From Siphonodentalium dalli (Eukaryota > Mollusca > Scaphopoda > Gadilida > Siphonodentaliidae), in assembly GCA_032622095.1 (NCBI GenBank), contig CP136061.1:62065127-62129126 (forward strand): a stretch of DNA of 64,000 bases, given 5' to 3'. The notes below the pieces were generated by a model, which saw nothing but the letters and a program-made list of their open reading frames with translations, ran no database searches and had not been told where the DNA came from. The translations under genes and the position numbers were made by a program. How positions within the stretch are numbered: position 1 is the first letter of the stretch; each line of letters begins with the position of its first letter. This document shows positions 22,834 through 35,077 of the stretch, in pieces.

Positions 22834-23207
22834 GTGAACGTTCAGACGACCACGATTCAATCGCAAGTGGGGGGAATCGGGCCCGACAAAATCGTGGATA
22901 GATTGTTCACACGATTGCGATGTCGTCGTAGATGATGATATCGTGGGTTGTTCGTGATTGAACAAGGCATGTGATTGACTACCTTGCGATCTTTCCAGCC
23001 ACGATTTTACATACACACGACTGCGATTACGTCGCAAGTGGATGTATCCAAGGATACGCCACGATTTCTAATCTAAAATCAGACAGTGCTTGATATTATA
23101 TTATGACTTGCGATATTGACGTGAGCATGCACAGTCTAACTAACGGTTACTTCCTATGACGGGAATCCTTCCACTTACGATTGAATCGTTGTCGTCTGAA
23201 CGTTCAC
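22834..23207. mobile_element. TIR MITE with TAA duplication next to exon 9
   Basis: The ends GTGAACGTTCAGACGACCAC and GATTCAATCG are mirrored by CGATTGAATCGTTGTCGTCT and GAACGTTCAC, flanked by TAA on each side. The 3-bp TWA duplication suggests a Harbinger-type source. It ends 64 bp downstream of the exon 9 donor. Confidence 0.8.
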
Positions 23208-23271
23208 TAAACCTCTCTATATTGTCATGAGTGTGCACGTCGCCCAATAAGCTACGAAGATAGAAACTTAC

Positions 23272-23408
23272 ATGATGGAAAACATCATGGTCCAAATTAC
23301 CAGCAAAAATTATCAGTTTTGTGTACATGATATAGTCATATCGAGGTATCACTTTCGCCACGGCGTCGCCAGAACCGTCTTGATCATCTGTTTGTAGTTC
23401 TGTGTACG
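23272..23408 (-). CDS. Plexin exon 9: start of cytoplasmic GAP region
   Basis: Completes Ala425 and encodes residues 426-470. YTELQTD is the plexin hallmark A-F-A-E-L-Q-T-D right after the juxtamembrane helix. YDYIMYTKLIIFAG matches the D-Y-x-x-Y-x-x-x-x-x-F-P-G segment. The middle (DDQDGSGDAVAKVIP) is diverged. Acceptor ttctattacag, donor CATCAT|GTAAGT, phase 1 to 0. A TIR-type MITE ends about 64 bp downstream of the donor. Confidence 0.95.
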
Positions 23409-24539
23409 CTGTAATAGAAGGAAATTGTGCGAAAATGAACATGCAGGTTGGCAATTGGAGATTTACCAAATACCAAACAGTTGCGCGCAAGTGCACGGCC
23501 AAGGATCGACGGGACCGTTTGAGCACACTTTTGCTAAAATTCGAAGTGCCCAAACTAATTATTACGCATACCAATGTTGCCGACAGGTCAATGAATCTCG
23601 TACTTACACTTGTGAGTCGCGTGTTATATATGTAGCAGTCTGATGTACGTTAACGTTAATTAATCATAAACACATATATTTCATATTTTATTTTTATTTG
23701 GGCGTTTTATTGTTTCACTTAAATTTGGTTCTTGTCAACATTTATTACATTTATTAGTTGGAAATGCGAGACTGGAAATTGAATTGACATTGTTTAATTG
23801 ATCTAGTTTTCCAACTATCAATAAATTACAGTTATTTTAGAGCAAGAATTGAAAATTTGCCTACTTCCAGTAAAATTGCAGGCTTAAATGGCACCCAGTA
23901 GGAATATATCGATTGGTATGTTAAAGTATTTTCCCCCAAGAGTTGGACAAGTTTTGGGCACCAGATGGAACATTTTAAAAGCAAAAACAAATATAAAAAT
24001 ACGATTTTCAAAGTCGGAAAAAACCAACACTTTTTGTTTTGGACCCACCCCCTAATATACTAGTAAAGAAATCAGAAAAATAAAACATATTATGTAACAA
24101 AAATATATCAGCCGGGTTGTTTCCAGTAATTAATATTGAGCACATTCCAACATATTAATACAATCCAAAAACAATGAAATTGTAGTAGCATGATCGGAAA
24201 CATAAATAAAAAAGATATCTGCTTCCATCTTTTTGCCAACATTGAGATACTTCTGAGTGAATATATAAAGATGTGCATTAAATATTGGGATTTCATCTCA
24301 GGCCTATAACATTCACCTCACAATTCTAATGGCACATGTGCACATACAATGTTCAAGTGTGTTGGCCATTGCACCCCATTTGTCATCCTAATTATCCGTA
24401 ATCGTTTGTATGCTATGTGTATTCTACCGTCATGTACAACATATGAAAATGTCAATGACACTGTAGCTCAACTTGGATGGGGGGTAATGTCACGCGTTAC
24501 AGTCAATGGAGCGATTCGGAATATCTAAAGTTTAAATGT
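23409..24539. other. Intron, nothing recognised
   Basis: Upstream of exon 9. The plus-strand frames at 23402-23643 overlap the exon antisense and continue by chance. Confidence 0.4.
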
Positions 24540-26240
24540 CTAAGTAATACTAGATGTCAACGCGAAGAGAACGTGGTATACCTGACCATGTATAAAGTTT
24601 GGAATGTTTGAAAAGATGTTACCTATAGGGTGTGCTGAAGGATTTAGTCATGCAAAGAGTAAAATCCAAGATGGCTACTGGCAGACATTAATATGATCGA
24701 AAACGATAATATCATCCTATCTAGAAGTCATCATAAACATGCCTCTAAATTTGCAAAACAAATCAGCAATAAATGCTTGTTTCATATATTGTGCAGATGT
24801 ATCCAAATTTAAATTCATGATGGCTGCTGGCAGCCAAGATTTTCCAACAAATTTCGGTAAAAACGGGACCCTCAAATCTGAGGTCAACCGAAGATCCATA
24901 TGAAGTTTGGCGACGATCGGGTATGAGATGCATGTGACATGTAGGGTGTGCCAAGGGATGTTGTCATGCAAAGAGTTAAATTCAAAATGGCCGCTGTCAG
25001 CCTTGTTTTCCAATGAAATTCAAAAGAAATTATATCTCCCATCTAGTGGTCATCCCGAAGATCCATACGCAGTTGGTGACGATCGTAAGAGGGATTTGGT
25101 CGGTAGGGTGCGCCAAAGGATTTAGTCATGCAAAGTGTGACATCCAAGATGGTTGCCGGGCCATGTTTTTCAACATATATTTTCGGGAATATTCGATGGC
25201 TCTATTCTAGTGATCACCCAGACGATCCATGTGAAGTTTTGTGACGATCGGATGAGGATGTGGTCTCTTGAATGTGTCAAATGATTTAGTCATGCAAAGA
25301 GTAAAATATAAGATGGCTGCTAGTGGCCATGTTTTTTACCGAATTTAGGGAAACATGGTGGCTCCGGTTGGCCCACCCACTAGTCACCCAGAAGATTTAT
25401 ATGATGTTTTGTGCCGATCGGAATAAGGATGTGATATGTAGGGTGTGCCAAAGTTTTTAGTCATGCAAAGAGTAAAAGGTGTCTGCCGTTGCATGATCAC
25501 GTTTTTTCATCGAAATTCATTCATAATCGATAGTTCCCATCTAAATGTGTTCCTAAAGATGCCTGTAAATTTTCAAAAGAATTCTCCAACAAATGCGGGC
25601 CGTAGGGTGCAATGAGCCGATGAATTCAATATTGAAATCCAAGATTGCAGCTGCATGGTGGCCATGTTTTTTAACGAATTTCGAAAACATCGATCGATCC
25701 CATCCAGTGGTCACTCCGAAGATCCATACGGAGTTTGGTAACGATCGGATGAATTATGTGGCCTGTTGGGTGTGACAAATTATTTAGTCGTGCAAAGAGT
25801 AGAATACAAGATGGTCGCTGGCGGTCATGCTTTCCCAACGAAATTCTAAAATGTTCAAGGCTCTCATCTAGTGGTCACCCAGACGATCCATATGCATTTA
25901 GTGACGATCGGATGAGGGGTGTAGTCTGTAGGGTGTGCCAAAGGATTTAGTCATGCAAAGAGTAAAATCCAAGATGGATACCGGCATCCATTTAGAGGTG
26001 ATCCTGAACATGCCTGTAAATTTTGAAAACAATTCTCCAATAAATGCGCGGCGCATGATGTGCCGATGGATTAAAATTTAACTCCAAGATTACTTCTGGC
26101 GGCCATGTATTCAAACGAATTTCGGAAAATATTGATAGCTCCCATCTTAAGGTCACCTCGAAGATCCATATAAAGTTTGGTGACGATCGAATGAGAGATG
26201 TGACCTGTATGGTGTGCTACGGAAATTTGTGACGGATCGC
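24540..26240 (+). repeat. Diverged satellite array, unit about 163 bp
   Basis: The motif GGATTTAGTCATGCAAAGAG followed by TAAAATCCAAGATGG recurs near 24640, 24955, 25119, 25281, 25453, 25780 and 25942, and in more decayed form near 25608 and 26062. Between them recur CCATGTTTTT, CCCATCTAGTGGTCACCC, AGATCCATATGAAGTTT and GACGATCGGATGAG. A stray related unit lies near 27440-27500. Translations of the array are not genes. Confidence 0.85.
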
Positions 26241-26280
26241 GGATGCAACCCATGGCAATAGCTCAAATAGAGCGAGACAG

Positions 26281-26310
26281 AGGGGAGGGAGGGAGGGAGG
26301 GAGAGAGATA
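26281..26310. repeat. GGGA microsatellite
   Basis: GAGGGAGGGAGGGAGGGAGA tract followed by GA repeats. Confidence 0.9.
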
Positions 26311-26524
26311 ATATTTGATTAATGTGACATGTGCATGCATCCACAATACATATATATATTACATAAACAAATAATGATATTGCACCCGGCCACATGGGGC
26401 CTATAAGTCACGCTTATATTGTGTTTTGCTAACTGACGTGGATATGAAACTATTTCGGTTAGTGCATCATTGTTATTTTCATCATGTAGAAATAGTAATA
26501 TCAACGGGAATAGAAGACCGAGCC

Positions 26525-26845
26525 AAGACCTTAAGTGTGCATGTGTACAGTCTGAGGGCAGCGCAAAAGAAAGTGGCTTCCATCCTCTATTTCTTGCAGG
26601 TCGTATAGAGTACAAATTCGTTCATGAACATTCTCATTTCGAAGTCTGCCAGTTTCTATTCTCAGCGGAAGTATTGCGCAACAAAATGGAGCCAAGATCG
26701 ATCGGTGAGATTTGTCAATGTTCATACTGATATATCTCTCACTTTCATAGGTTTTCTTGTATAATCTGTAAGTTCGTAGCTTTGGGATATAGTTCAGTTT
26801 TTCTAGCCAGTTATCTGCACGAATTTGAGCGAGTTTCAATTCTAG
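26525..26845 (-). pseudogene. LINE C-terminal fragment
   Basis: The minus-strand frame contains KLRTYRLYKKTYESERYI, LRIETGRLRNE and EIEDGSHFLLRCP. It aligns with the C-terminal part of the LINE protein at 38574-39885 (KLRTYRLFKLKYEIEPYL, LRISNHKLAIEKGR, AIEDEKHFLLECS). It is a short decayed copy with no RT domain left. Confidence 0.8.
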
Positions 26846-27685
26846 ATCGGTAACATTACATGAGGGATAGATGACATTTGCATATCGATTTGAATATCGA
26901 CTAGCATAATTACTAAGAACGAATAAGACAATTGATTGATAGCCACTGCCTGAAGTACGTCACGGTGTAATAGTATTGAGTGTGGAATACGGTTCCTTTG
27001 AAATGAAATAAAATGAACTGTTGCTTGTAGTAGCTATAAAATCAGCCAACGCAGCTGGCCTGCATGCACCGGTATAATATAATCATGAGTGTCCAACCTG
27101 CTGATGTATACATTGTTCACTAGCCACTAATATGGGCATATCATATCCAGATATGATGCAACATGAAAGCACAGTACACAACTGGGTGGTATAATTCCAA
27201 TATCCTAATATTTCCTAATTAATCAGGGAATTATTTTTTTCCGGGCATGTACGCCGGGGTGGGTGGGTGGTCGATGGGACCAACAAACAATTTTTTCCGC
27301 AAACTCAACATTTTTCCCCTGCAAGTATTTTTGACTGTTTGTGCAATGAGTTTGGCTTAAAATACCGTAGAATGTCAATACTAACATAAATGAAAAATTT
27401 CATGATGATCAGACAAACAGTATAGCCTGTAACTCATGCTAACGGATTGATTTTTGAAATCCAAGATGGCCGCTGGCAGCCATGTTTTTTTGGCCGAATG
27501 ACCCCAAAATGACTCGTTCCTATTTGCATGTCAATGTTAACATAGTATGCACATAAATTCATATCCAGCTGTTTACATGTGAACCCCCCCCCCCCCCCCC
27601 GGAAATCTCTGTTTTAGTGTTAAAAGGGGGATGGCCGGGTGGGTGTCCAAAAATGGTCGGGAAAAAAACGGGCCATGCGCACGGG
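26846..27685. other. Intron with a C-run and a stray satellite unit
   Basis: 27440-27500 carries a satellite-like AAATCCAAGATGGCCGCTGG segment, and 27584-27600 is a pure C run. No gene. Confidence 0.45.
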
Positions 27686-27886
27686 TGTAGATATATATGT
27701 GTTATATACACAATGTATTTGTATCGATTCATGTATCGCGACGAGGCTAGTTTTCGTGGCCATATAGCGATGAGGTGACCTTGGTCGACGATCGCCGAGT
27801 CGCTATATATATGGCCACGAAAACTAGCCGAGTCGCGATACATGAATCGTTACAAACACAGTGTGTATATAACACATTTATCTACC
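27686..27886. mobile_element. Palindromic MITE with GTAGATATATATGTG ends
   Basis: Left TCATGTATCGCGACGAGGCT and AGTTTTCGTGGCCATATAGC pair with right GCTATATATATGGCCACGAA and AACTAGCCGAGTCGCGATAC. The outer ends GTGTTATATACAC and GTGTATATAACAC also pair. Confidence 0.8.
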
Positions 27887-28483
27887 ATTGGTGTGACAGA
27901 ATCCACCGCACAAATTACATTTTAGGGGTTTCTTAAATGCCAAAACTGTTGAATTTGTGTCCGACGATTAGCTTTCTTGAGTAAATTCTCCCAACCTGCA
28001 AAGGTATATGTGTCACGCGATTAGCTCGCTTTGCTAAATTCTCACGACATGCAAGTTAACGGAAATTGTATTCAATGGAAACAATCTCTTACACTTATAA
28101 TAAATACTGAACAAATACATATTAGTTACTTTGTGATATGTTATACCATAATACCCATGATGGTAGGCAATCAAATAATGTTAAAACCTTGGAACTATTT
28201 GTTTATAGTACGCAAGAATATACGTTGGAATGTCCTTTTGATTTTTCACGCGATTGATGTGACGTCAGTTCATTCATGATTTTGAACCAGTCAACGACGT
28301 CACGAGCGCCTTGTATCACAACTGTAGTAACGATACAGATGTTTTTATCGCCAATGCGTTATCGCCAATTGTATCAGGGAATTTCGTAGGAAATGGTAGA
28401 TAATAAACAATATGTAATCCTCCGTAAGATATGGTATCATATAATATGTGATCCTCGTCTCAGGAGTCACTCGTGGCTCAATT

Positions 28484-28571
28484 AAGGCAGGATCATATAT
28501 CAAAATGAGAGGATATGGTGATCCCATGAAAAGGGGATCACCATATCCTCTCATTTTGATATGTGATCCTA
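28484..28571. repeat. Perfect hairpin, about 88 bp
   Basis: GGATCATATATCAAAATGAG and AGGATATGGTGATCCC are mirrored by GGGATCACCATATCCT and CTCATTTTGATATGTGATCC around the short loop ATGAAAA. It is probably a small non-autonomous element. Confidence 0.8.
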
Positions 28572-30286
28572 AAATAAGAAACTAGTTTTATTAACTAAAT
28601 AACGGAGATATTTGAAGAAGTGTTTTTGACGAAATAACGGAAATATTTGAAGAAGTGTTTTAAAGAGCGTACCCCAAACCTCCCCCAAGCCCACCCACCC
28701 TATAGAAGAATTTGACATATATTTCACCAGAGTTGATCTATATTGTGTTGTTGTAATTTCTCATACAAATCGCCGTTATTTAGTAAAGGGACATTCTTTA
28801 TAGAGTTATTACCCTTCATATAAAATCACTAAAAACAGATAAAGATCGCATATCAAAACCTATGCTATCCTCTGTAGGATCAGATATCGTTTATAGTCTA
28901 CACTCGTGCGCATTAGTTGAAAAAACTGCCGAAAACGAAAAACAATTTGGACGCGGGGGTAGGCGGGTCCCAACAAGGATCGAAAGAAAAAAAATCAGCA
29001 TATACGTGCCTGAAAAAATTTCCGCCCCCCCCCCCCTCAATTAATCTTTGATAACTGTGTTGATCAGTATGTTGATTGAAATACACAAGCCATGCTTTTA
29101 TACTTATATCAAGCTTCTCAATGGATGTGTGAATAAAACGGTTCTTCCATGCATGCTTTATTAGAACGACTCACACGTGCGCTGAGAACTCATCTGCCCT
29201 CTCTGTTGTGAACTGCGCATGTATCATAAATATATACGCCGGTTCGAAATGCCCGTTATAAAGAATTACTGTAGCGTTTAAATTATGGTGGATATGGGGG
29301 CGGGCGGGTCGGTGGCTTCACGTGTACTCAAATACCACAGTAAGTGGTGAAATGGGTTCATAAAGAGAAATATAGACGTGCTGGAGGATGTGTTCTTGAT
29401 TGGATTATCTCCCATTGAGATGTGTTCATGGGAACACTCTTTAAGCTATTTGCGAAATTGCTTTAGGGAGATATATTCAATCTACAGCCGTCAGTGCAGC
29501 GTTAAGAATAGGAAGGTTCATTCATACGGCGACATTAACTAGGATTGATGACTCACTTCAAGTGTCAGCTCGACTCTCAGGGTTTTTTCAAGTTTGAATT
29601 TGTTAGCATTCGTGCGTGCCTATAATTAATTTCACGGTGAAAGTCTCCGTGAAAAATCCATTGTGAGTGGTTCCCGCTGACGTAGCAATGGGGACCGTAG
29701 TTCGATTATATCACGTTGGTATTTTTTTAATTTTCTAAAGCGACTTCCTGCATAAATTGATGCCAAATTGCAAAGAGGAACCTCATTTCTCAACAAACGC
29801 TGGAGTCAGCAATATTTCAAGAAGAACGATATAAGCATGTCACGTTCTCAAGAAAATACATACACAGAGGACCCATAGTTCAATTCCATTTCGAATAGGT
29901 TCAATGTAAAACCACAAGCGTACAGCAATGTGTACATGCACCACCAAGAAATGTGGCATATACAAATGACACTTCCACATTCAGACGTGAAGTATAGAAC
30001 ATAAAGCAGTAAAATACGTCAAAATCAAATGTTATGTACATATTGAGAAATGCACACGTGCATTTGACATCGAACAATGCATCAAAGAAATTGTTCCGCG
30101 TTGTCGCAGAAAATGACATTTGAAATCTAACACAATCTTCCACACCTGTTGTTTATGAACGACATGTGGTTACATAGTCATAAGAAACACCAAGCAGGGG
30201 TTATCTCCCATTAATATATCGATAAGACCGCTGCCACCGTCGACATTTTACCCACACTTTATTGATTTCAGTGATAGTCGCATATA
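28572..30286. other. Intron, nothing recognised
   Basis: This 1.7 kb has two short direct repeats (ACGGA.ATATTTGAAGAAGT at 28602 and 28639) and a C-run near 29023. There is no coding match. Confidence 0.4.
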
Positions 30287-30440
30287 CAGTAATGCTCTAA
30301 GTAATCGACTTCTTAACCACAGCAGAATTATGGGTAACTTTTCAGGATTTAGTCGGAAATATGGCTTGTTGCCATTAATCGGAAAGCTCCCGATGAATGG
30401 CAACAACCCATATTTCCGACTAAATCCTGAAAAGTTACCC
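30287..30440. mobile_element. pogo/Tc1-type palindromic MITE, right end lost
   Basis: Starts ACAGTAATGCTCTAAGTAAT and mirrors through TCGGAAATATGGCTTGTTGC to GTTACCCATAA, where the outer right arm stops. Same family as 22453-22665. Confidence 0.8.
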
Positions 30441-31269
30441 ATAAAAATTAATAAAATATGTACCATTTTATACCTTAAATTCGAAAACCGCTGCTGTAAT
30501 TCGAGCGCCATTTTGTACAATTGTGTGATCGGGTTTCCCGTTAATTTATAAACACAAACACACATGCAGATATGATAAATCTTCCAGAATCTATCATTAT
30601 TAATCAGCATATGAAGTTTATTAACTGAGCCTTCTGGTGTGAACTTCCGACCGACTACAAAGAGTATAGGTATCGCGAACATGCATGTTTCCCAAATCAG
30701 ACAAAATATTCCCCTTTCAACTATTTTTTAGGAGTTGTGACTTTGTTGTGGGTAAAACCCGCGCTAAATATAGAGTAGAATGCCGAACTTTTCAATAAAC
30801 TGGTAAACCAAACGACATAACCAGGTCCACGCATGGGTATAACATGGTCAACACAGCCACAATTTCATACGCGTGAACCTTCAATTAATAACTTAGTAGA
30901 TTCCTTGTCTCAAGTTTTGCAACCTTTTTTGTTTGTATTCGCACGTGCTTTCACTGTAAAATCGTGGAAGAAATATTCAATACGGGTGTATTAAAACTTA
31001 AAACACATTCCAAGAATGTGTACAGTGACAGCACTCTGTGTGCACGAACAGCACCCAGACAAGTTTAACACTATAGGTGTTGGAAAATGAATTGTCACAC
31101 TTTCATGATTAAGAGTTGGATAACTACTTGAAGGTGTTGGGCTATATACTTAAATGTGTTAGCATAACACCTTTAAAATGTCACTTTTGAATCTGCCCAA
31201 CACCCCACATGCAGGTGTCGAACACTAAGCCACGGGGGGGGGGGGTGACACATTCAAATTATACGGTAC
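30441..31269. other. Intron 3' of exon 8, nothing recognised
   Basis: A G-run lies near 31235. No coding match. Confidence 0.4.
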
Positions 31270-31504
31270 CTTCTTTGACCTCGCTCCTGATATCCGACTC
31301 AAAGTTCTCCATTTGTATCCTCATATCCCCTCGCTCTTTGACGCCCTGCTTGCGCTGACGTTGGCACCCGCAGTATGCCAGGCATATCACAATCACCAAT
31401 ACAGCAATTATTGGGGTTGCTATGGCAGCTATTATGACACCATCAAACCCCTCGTCTTCGGACTCTATGATGCCAATCGTCCTTTTGAAGTAACCGATAC
31501 TTAA
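31270..31504 (-). CDS. Plexin exon 8: transmembrane helix and juxtamembrane segment
   Basis: Encodes residues 347-424 plus one base. After LSIGYFKRTIG, the extracellular tail (IIESEDEGFD) leads into a hydrophobic helix at about residues 368-390. Basic cytoplasmic residues follow (CQRQRKQ), then MRIQMENFESDIRSEVKE, the plexin juxtamembrane coiled coil whose usual form is L-Q-M-D-N-L-E-S-x-V-R-x-E-C-K. This exon fixes the identity and topology of the protein. Acceptor gtattgcag, donor GAAG|GTACCG, phase 0 to 1. Confidence 0.96.
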
Positions 31505-31892
31505 CTGCAATACATAAGCATATGTTAGCATACATTTCACCATTTGGGCTGAAAGAATCCACCATATCATTACATATAGTGTAGTTGGAAAATGATAGTC
31601 GAAGTTTCCTTCGAAGTAAATCAGCCAGTGGAATTGGTAAGGATAAGTATGATTGCCATTTATTACACTCCTATGCGCGAGTTCCATTGAAAACGCTGTT
31701 AATTAAAAATGGTAATGTTACTGGTGAATTATGTCATTTCCAGTGATGTCATTGGCGTTACATGGCTTACTGATCTAGACTGAATTTTAGATGGTTGATC
31801 TTTCACCACATCGGGACTTTCATGCATTAATTCTATGTATTTTACTCATATTTGGCAAACCAAAATTGACGAAAAAGTGTAATAAATAGAGT

Positions 31893-32046
31893 AAACAATT
31901 AGTTCCGAGAAATACGTTCAATAATTAATTCACTCCAGGCGAGAGACGTTTGGGTAAGAAACTCGTGCGCTAACGCGCACTCGTTTCTTACCGATGTCTC
32001 TCGCCTCTCGTGAATTATTCAACGTAATTCTCGGAACCAATTGATT
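31893..32046. mobile_element. Hairpin MITE
   Basis: GTTCCGAGAAATACGTTCAA and TAATTAATTCA pair with TGAATTATTCAACGTAATTC and TCGGAAC. An inner pair CGAGAGACGTTTGGTAAGAAACGAGTG-type (written here only in outline) surrounds a GCTAACGC loop. In layout it resembles 11541-11695. Confidence 0.75.
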
Positions 32047-32119
32047 ACTCTCTATATAATTACCTTTCTATAGCGGACTTACGATCCATTGGCGGGAATT
32101 TTAGTGTGATATCTTAAAG

Positions 32120-33350
32120 TCATAATTATATAATACTAGCAGATTAGCCCGCCACTGGCGGGATTGGTCCCATGGCTTTGGTCGATCCATTAATTTTTGT
32201 TTTTCAAGGTAACCTCGTACGTCGCTGTCACCGCTGATGCCCGAAATATCGCCCAAGGTAATTTGCGGGTACCCGTGTCAAAGTCATGTTGGGTGGACAA
32301 AATAAACCGACAAAAATATTTCCCGTCCCGAGTTGACCATACATAACAAATTTCATATCGATATCACCGCTGACTATCGATATATCGCCCAAGGTCATTT
32401 GTGAGTACCCGTTTCAAGGTCAAGGTCACCTCGGGTGGACAAACTGACCCGACGAAAATCTCCCCCGTCCCTTGGAACCCCTAAGTACGAAATTTTGTCT
32501 CGATAATCCCAGTTTCCGAGACGCGGTCTCATTAGATAAACGCTCTTTAATAGCGACGCCTCATATACAAACGCTCATTAATTATCACGCGATTAACCCA
32601 TCAAATTCCCATTACGGTGGCAGTTGAAGGTGAAGGAGTGGTCGCACGGGCTCGCGAATGGTCCGAGTGTACTGCCTGTGGTTTTTACCCTTACAAAACA
32701 AGTTTGGGTTCAATCGGCCCAGCAGTTCTCGAGTCTATAGCGGACATATATATACGTATGTCTCAAAATATATAGTTGACTAGCCGATGAGCCCGACGTT
32801 GTCCGGGCTATTCAAAACCCAAATTTAAAGTCGATAGCTCTACCCATCCCGACGTTGTCCGGGCTATTCAAAAACCAAATTTCAAGTCGATAGCTCTACC
32901 CGTTTCCGAGATCTGGTCTGCGCATGCGCGAAGCTGGCGTCGCACGGGCTCGGCGATCCGATAAAATTCGTATCCAGGGCAGATACATTCACATACCAAA
33001 TTTCAAGTAGATAGCTCCACCCGTTTCCGAGATCTCGTCTGCGCATGCGCGAAGCTGGCGTCGCACGGGCTCGACGACCCGATAAGATTCGTATCCGGGG
33101 CAAGATACATTCACATACCAAATTTCAAGTCGATGGCTCCACCCGTTTCCGAGATCTCGTCTGCGCATGCACGAAGTGGGTGCCGCACGGGCTCGTCGAT
33201 ACGACAATGTCCACCGCCTGGTCAAACTACACACACGTACCAAGTTTCGTCCCGATCGGTCGAGAATCGTAGATTTGTATACATGACATACAGACAGACA
33301 GACATACATACAGGCAGACAGACAGAGGTCTTCAAAATATATATGAGATA
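32120..33350. repeat. Dispersed repeat with three ~120-bp tandem units and GACA tail
   Basis: The unit CAAATTTCAAGTCGATAGCT ... CCCGTTTCCGAGATCT ... GCGCATGCGCGAAGCTGGCG ... CGATCCGATAAAATTCGTAT recurs about three times between 32877 and 33200. An upstream part (32200-32520) has looser repeats of the same kind, and the segment ends in CAGACAGACAGACAT-type microsatellite at 33291-33325. The mirrored frames on the two strands are products of the repeat. Confidence 0.75.
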
Positions 33351-34040
33351 GTATAATTGTTGTGTTAAACTGCGAATATACGCCGTGTAATTAAGAGAAA
33401 CCATTCAATATGTTTGCATCCAGGGAAGTTCACGAGGTCAACTGAGTTCGTATTCTTTTGAAATCATGTAAACATTGTGGGAAAAATATATTTTTCAGAT
33501 TAATTTACTACTTTCAGTTGATAAATCGCGTGGAGTTCAGAACAAATATAATATTTTAAATGAAATAGACTGAGTTACTTTCACAATTTGTGACATTTTA
33601 TTACCGTCATTGGTGATTTTAGATGAGCGAGTGATGTACGCTTAAAGTATATGCTACAGAAGGCAATCGCACTTCGACGTGTACTATAGTATTATAGTAA
33701 AATCACTAACGATTTCACTAGCTGGTTTCGTCGAATGAAATTTGGACTTGAAGATAGATATCTCTTGAACAGGTGATGTGAGCTACATGTATATATCACG
33801 GACATGTTCTCGCCAGACGTTTTTGCATATATATGGGTCATAGGTATCCATACACGAACACGTCTCGTGATCACACACATCGTCTGACCATATAGGTGAT
33901 GACATCGTGGAGTTTAAGGTTTGATGTTCTTGATCTTACTATTAATTTGAAGAAAAAAAACCAGAAACGCCAACAGGTAGGATGCAATGTATATAAATAT
34001 GTGTGTGTCAAAACTGGTAATCTAGTTAGTGATCCAAACA

Positions 34041-34285
34041 ACCGCCAAACAACTTTAGTTACCATCTTGATTAATCAACTTATTATATCTTGATTAATAA
34101 ACTTATTCTCCTGATTAATCAACTTAGCTACATGTATCTTGATTCAGCAAGTTAGCTATATTGATTAATCGCCTTACTATCATGATTAATCATGTTAGCT
34201 ATCTGAATTAATCAAGTTAGCTAAGTTGATTAACCATGATAATAAGTTGATTAATCAAGATAGTCAGTAAAGTTGTTTGGCGGTT
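34041..34285. mobile_element. TIR MITE with CCGCCAAACAACTTTA ends
   Basis: ACCGCCAAACAACTTTAGTT at the left mirrors TAAAGTTGTTTGGCGGT at the right. The interior is built from repeated TTGATTAATCAA palindromes (at least seven, partly altered). Confidence 0.8.
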
Positions 34286-34328
34286 CTACGCTGCACAACA
34301 ATGCTTATAAAGCACCATCTTAATCTAC

Positions 34329-34481
34329 CTTGACTGGAATCCCAGATTCATTCTTCTGCACCCCACTTATGTCTGGAAATTGACATTCTATCCCGGATGT
34401 CTGAGCGCTTATCATTCTGCATTCCCGGTCCCCTATCGTCACGCTGTACGTGGAGGCTTCGAAATTTCCTGAGAAATTACC
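34329..34481 (-). CDS. Plexin exon 7: IPT6 domain
   Basis: Encodes residues 296-346: GNFSGNFEAS, then YSVTIGDRECRMISAQTSG and IECQFPDISG. This follows the G-x-N-L...V-x-I-G-x-x-x-C...L-x-C-x-x-P layout of the membrane-proximal plexin IPT domain. It contains two glycosylation sites (NFS, NES). Acceptor ttttcttacag, donor GTCAAG|GTAGAT. Length 153 bp, phase 0 to 0. Confidence 0.93.
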
Positions 34482-35077
34482 CTGTAAGAAAATTTCAGAT
34501 ATTCCGAGACCCCGATATCAAGGGGAGGATAGGTTTTCTCAGATAGACTCACACATAACTCAAATAAGATCAAATAATCAAATAACCGTTTATATATGAG
34601 AACATAGCCTTCACACTGCTCCGGTTAAGATTTGAACGACCCAACACGTGCAGTATGGCCGACTATAGAGTGCTCGAAATTTGACCGTATTTAATAGTGC
34701 CAAAAATTCCGTTTCGGAAAGTGATGACGATGATTAGAATTATTGAACATCACAACTCATGGCTATAGTCGTGCGCAGAGAGATTTTCGTTTGCATGATA
34801 TATCAGACTAAGCACAAGATGTTCAGTAATCTTCTATTTAATCGGCCAATTGAGGATATTTTTCCACAGAATTTATAAGTGGTGGCTGTAGCCAGTGTAT
34901 GATACATGTACAACAAAACAAATTGATTGAGCGTGTATATTTAAATGAAGGTTTTTGTACAAACCGAAGAAATTGATAACTGATCACTATTCAGTTGTAA
35001 CGGTTTGTTCATCACGGTTACAGTACACACAATTTGATGACGCGGTACTGTTATTATAACTGCGTGCTAAATGTGAG
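34482..35077. other. Intron, nothing recognised
   Basis: Between exon 7 and the 43/40-bp minisatellite. No coding match. Confidence 0.35.

Noticed and set aside
24717-25950. Several 60-100 residue frames containing HPEDPYA or HPDDPYA
   Set aside because: They are translations of the ~163-bp satellite unit.
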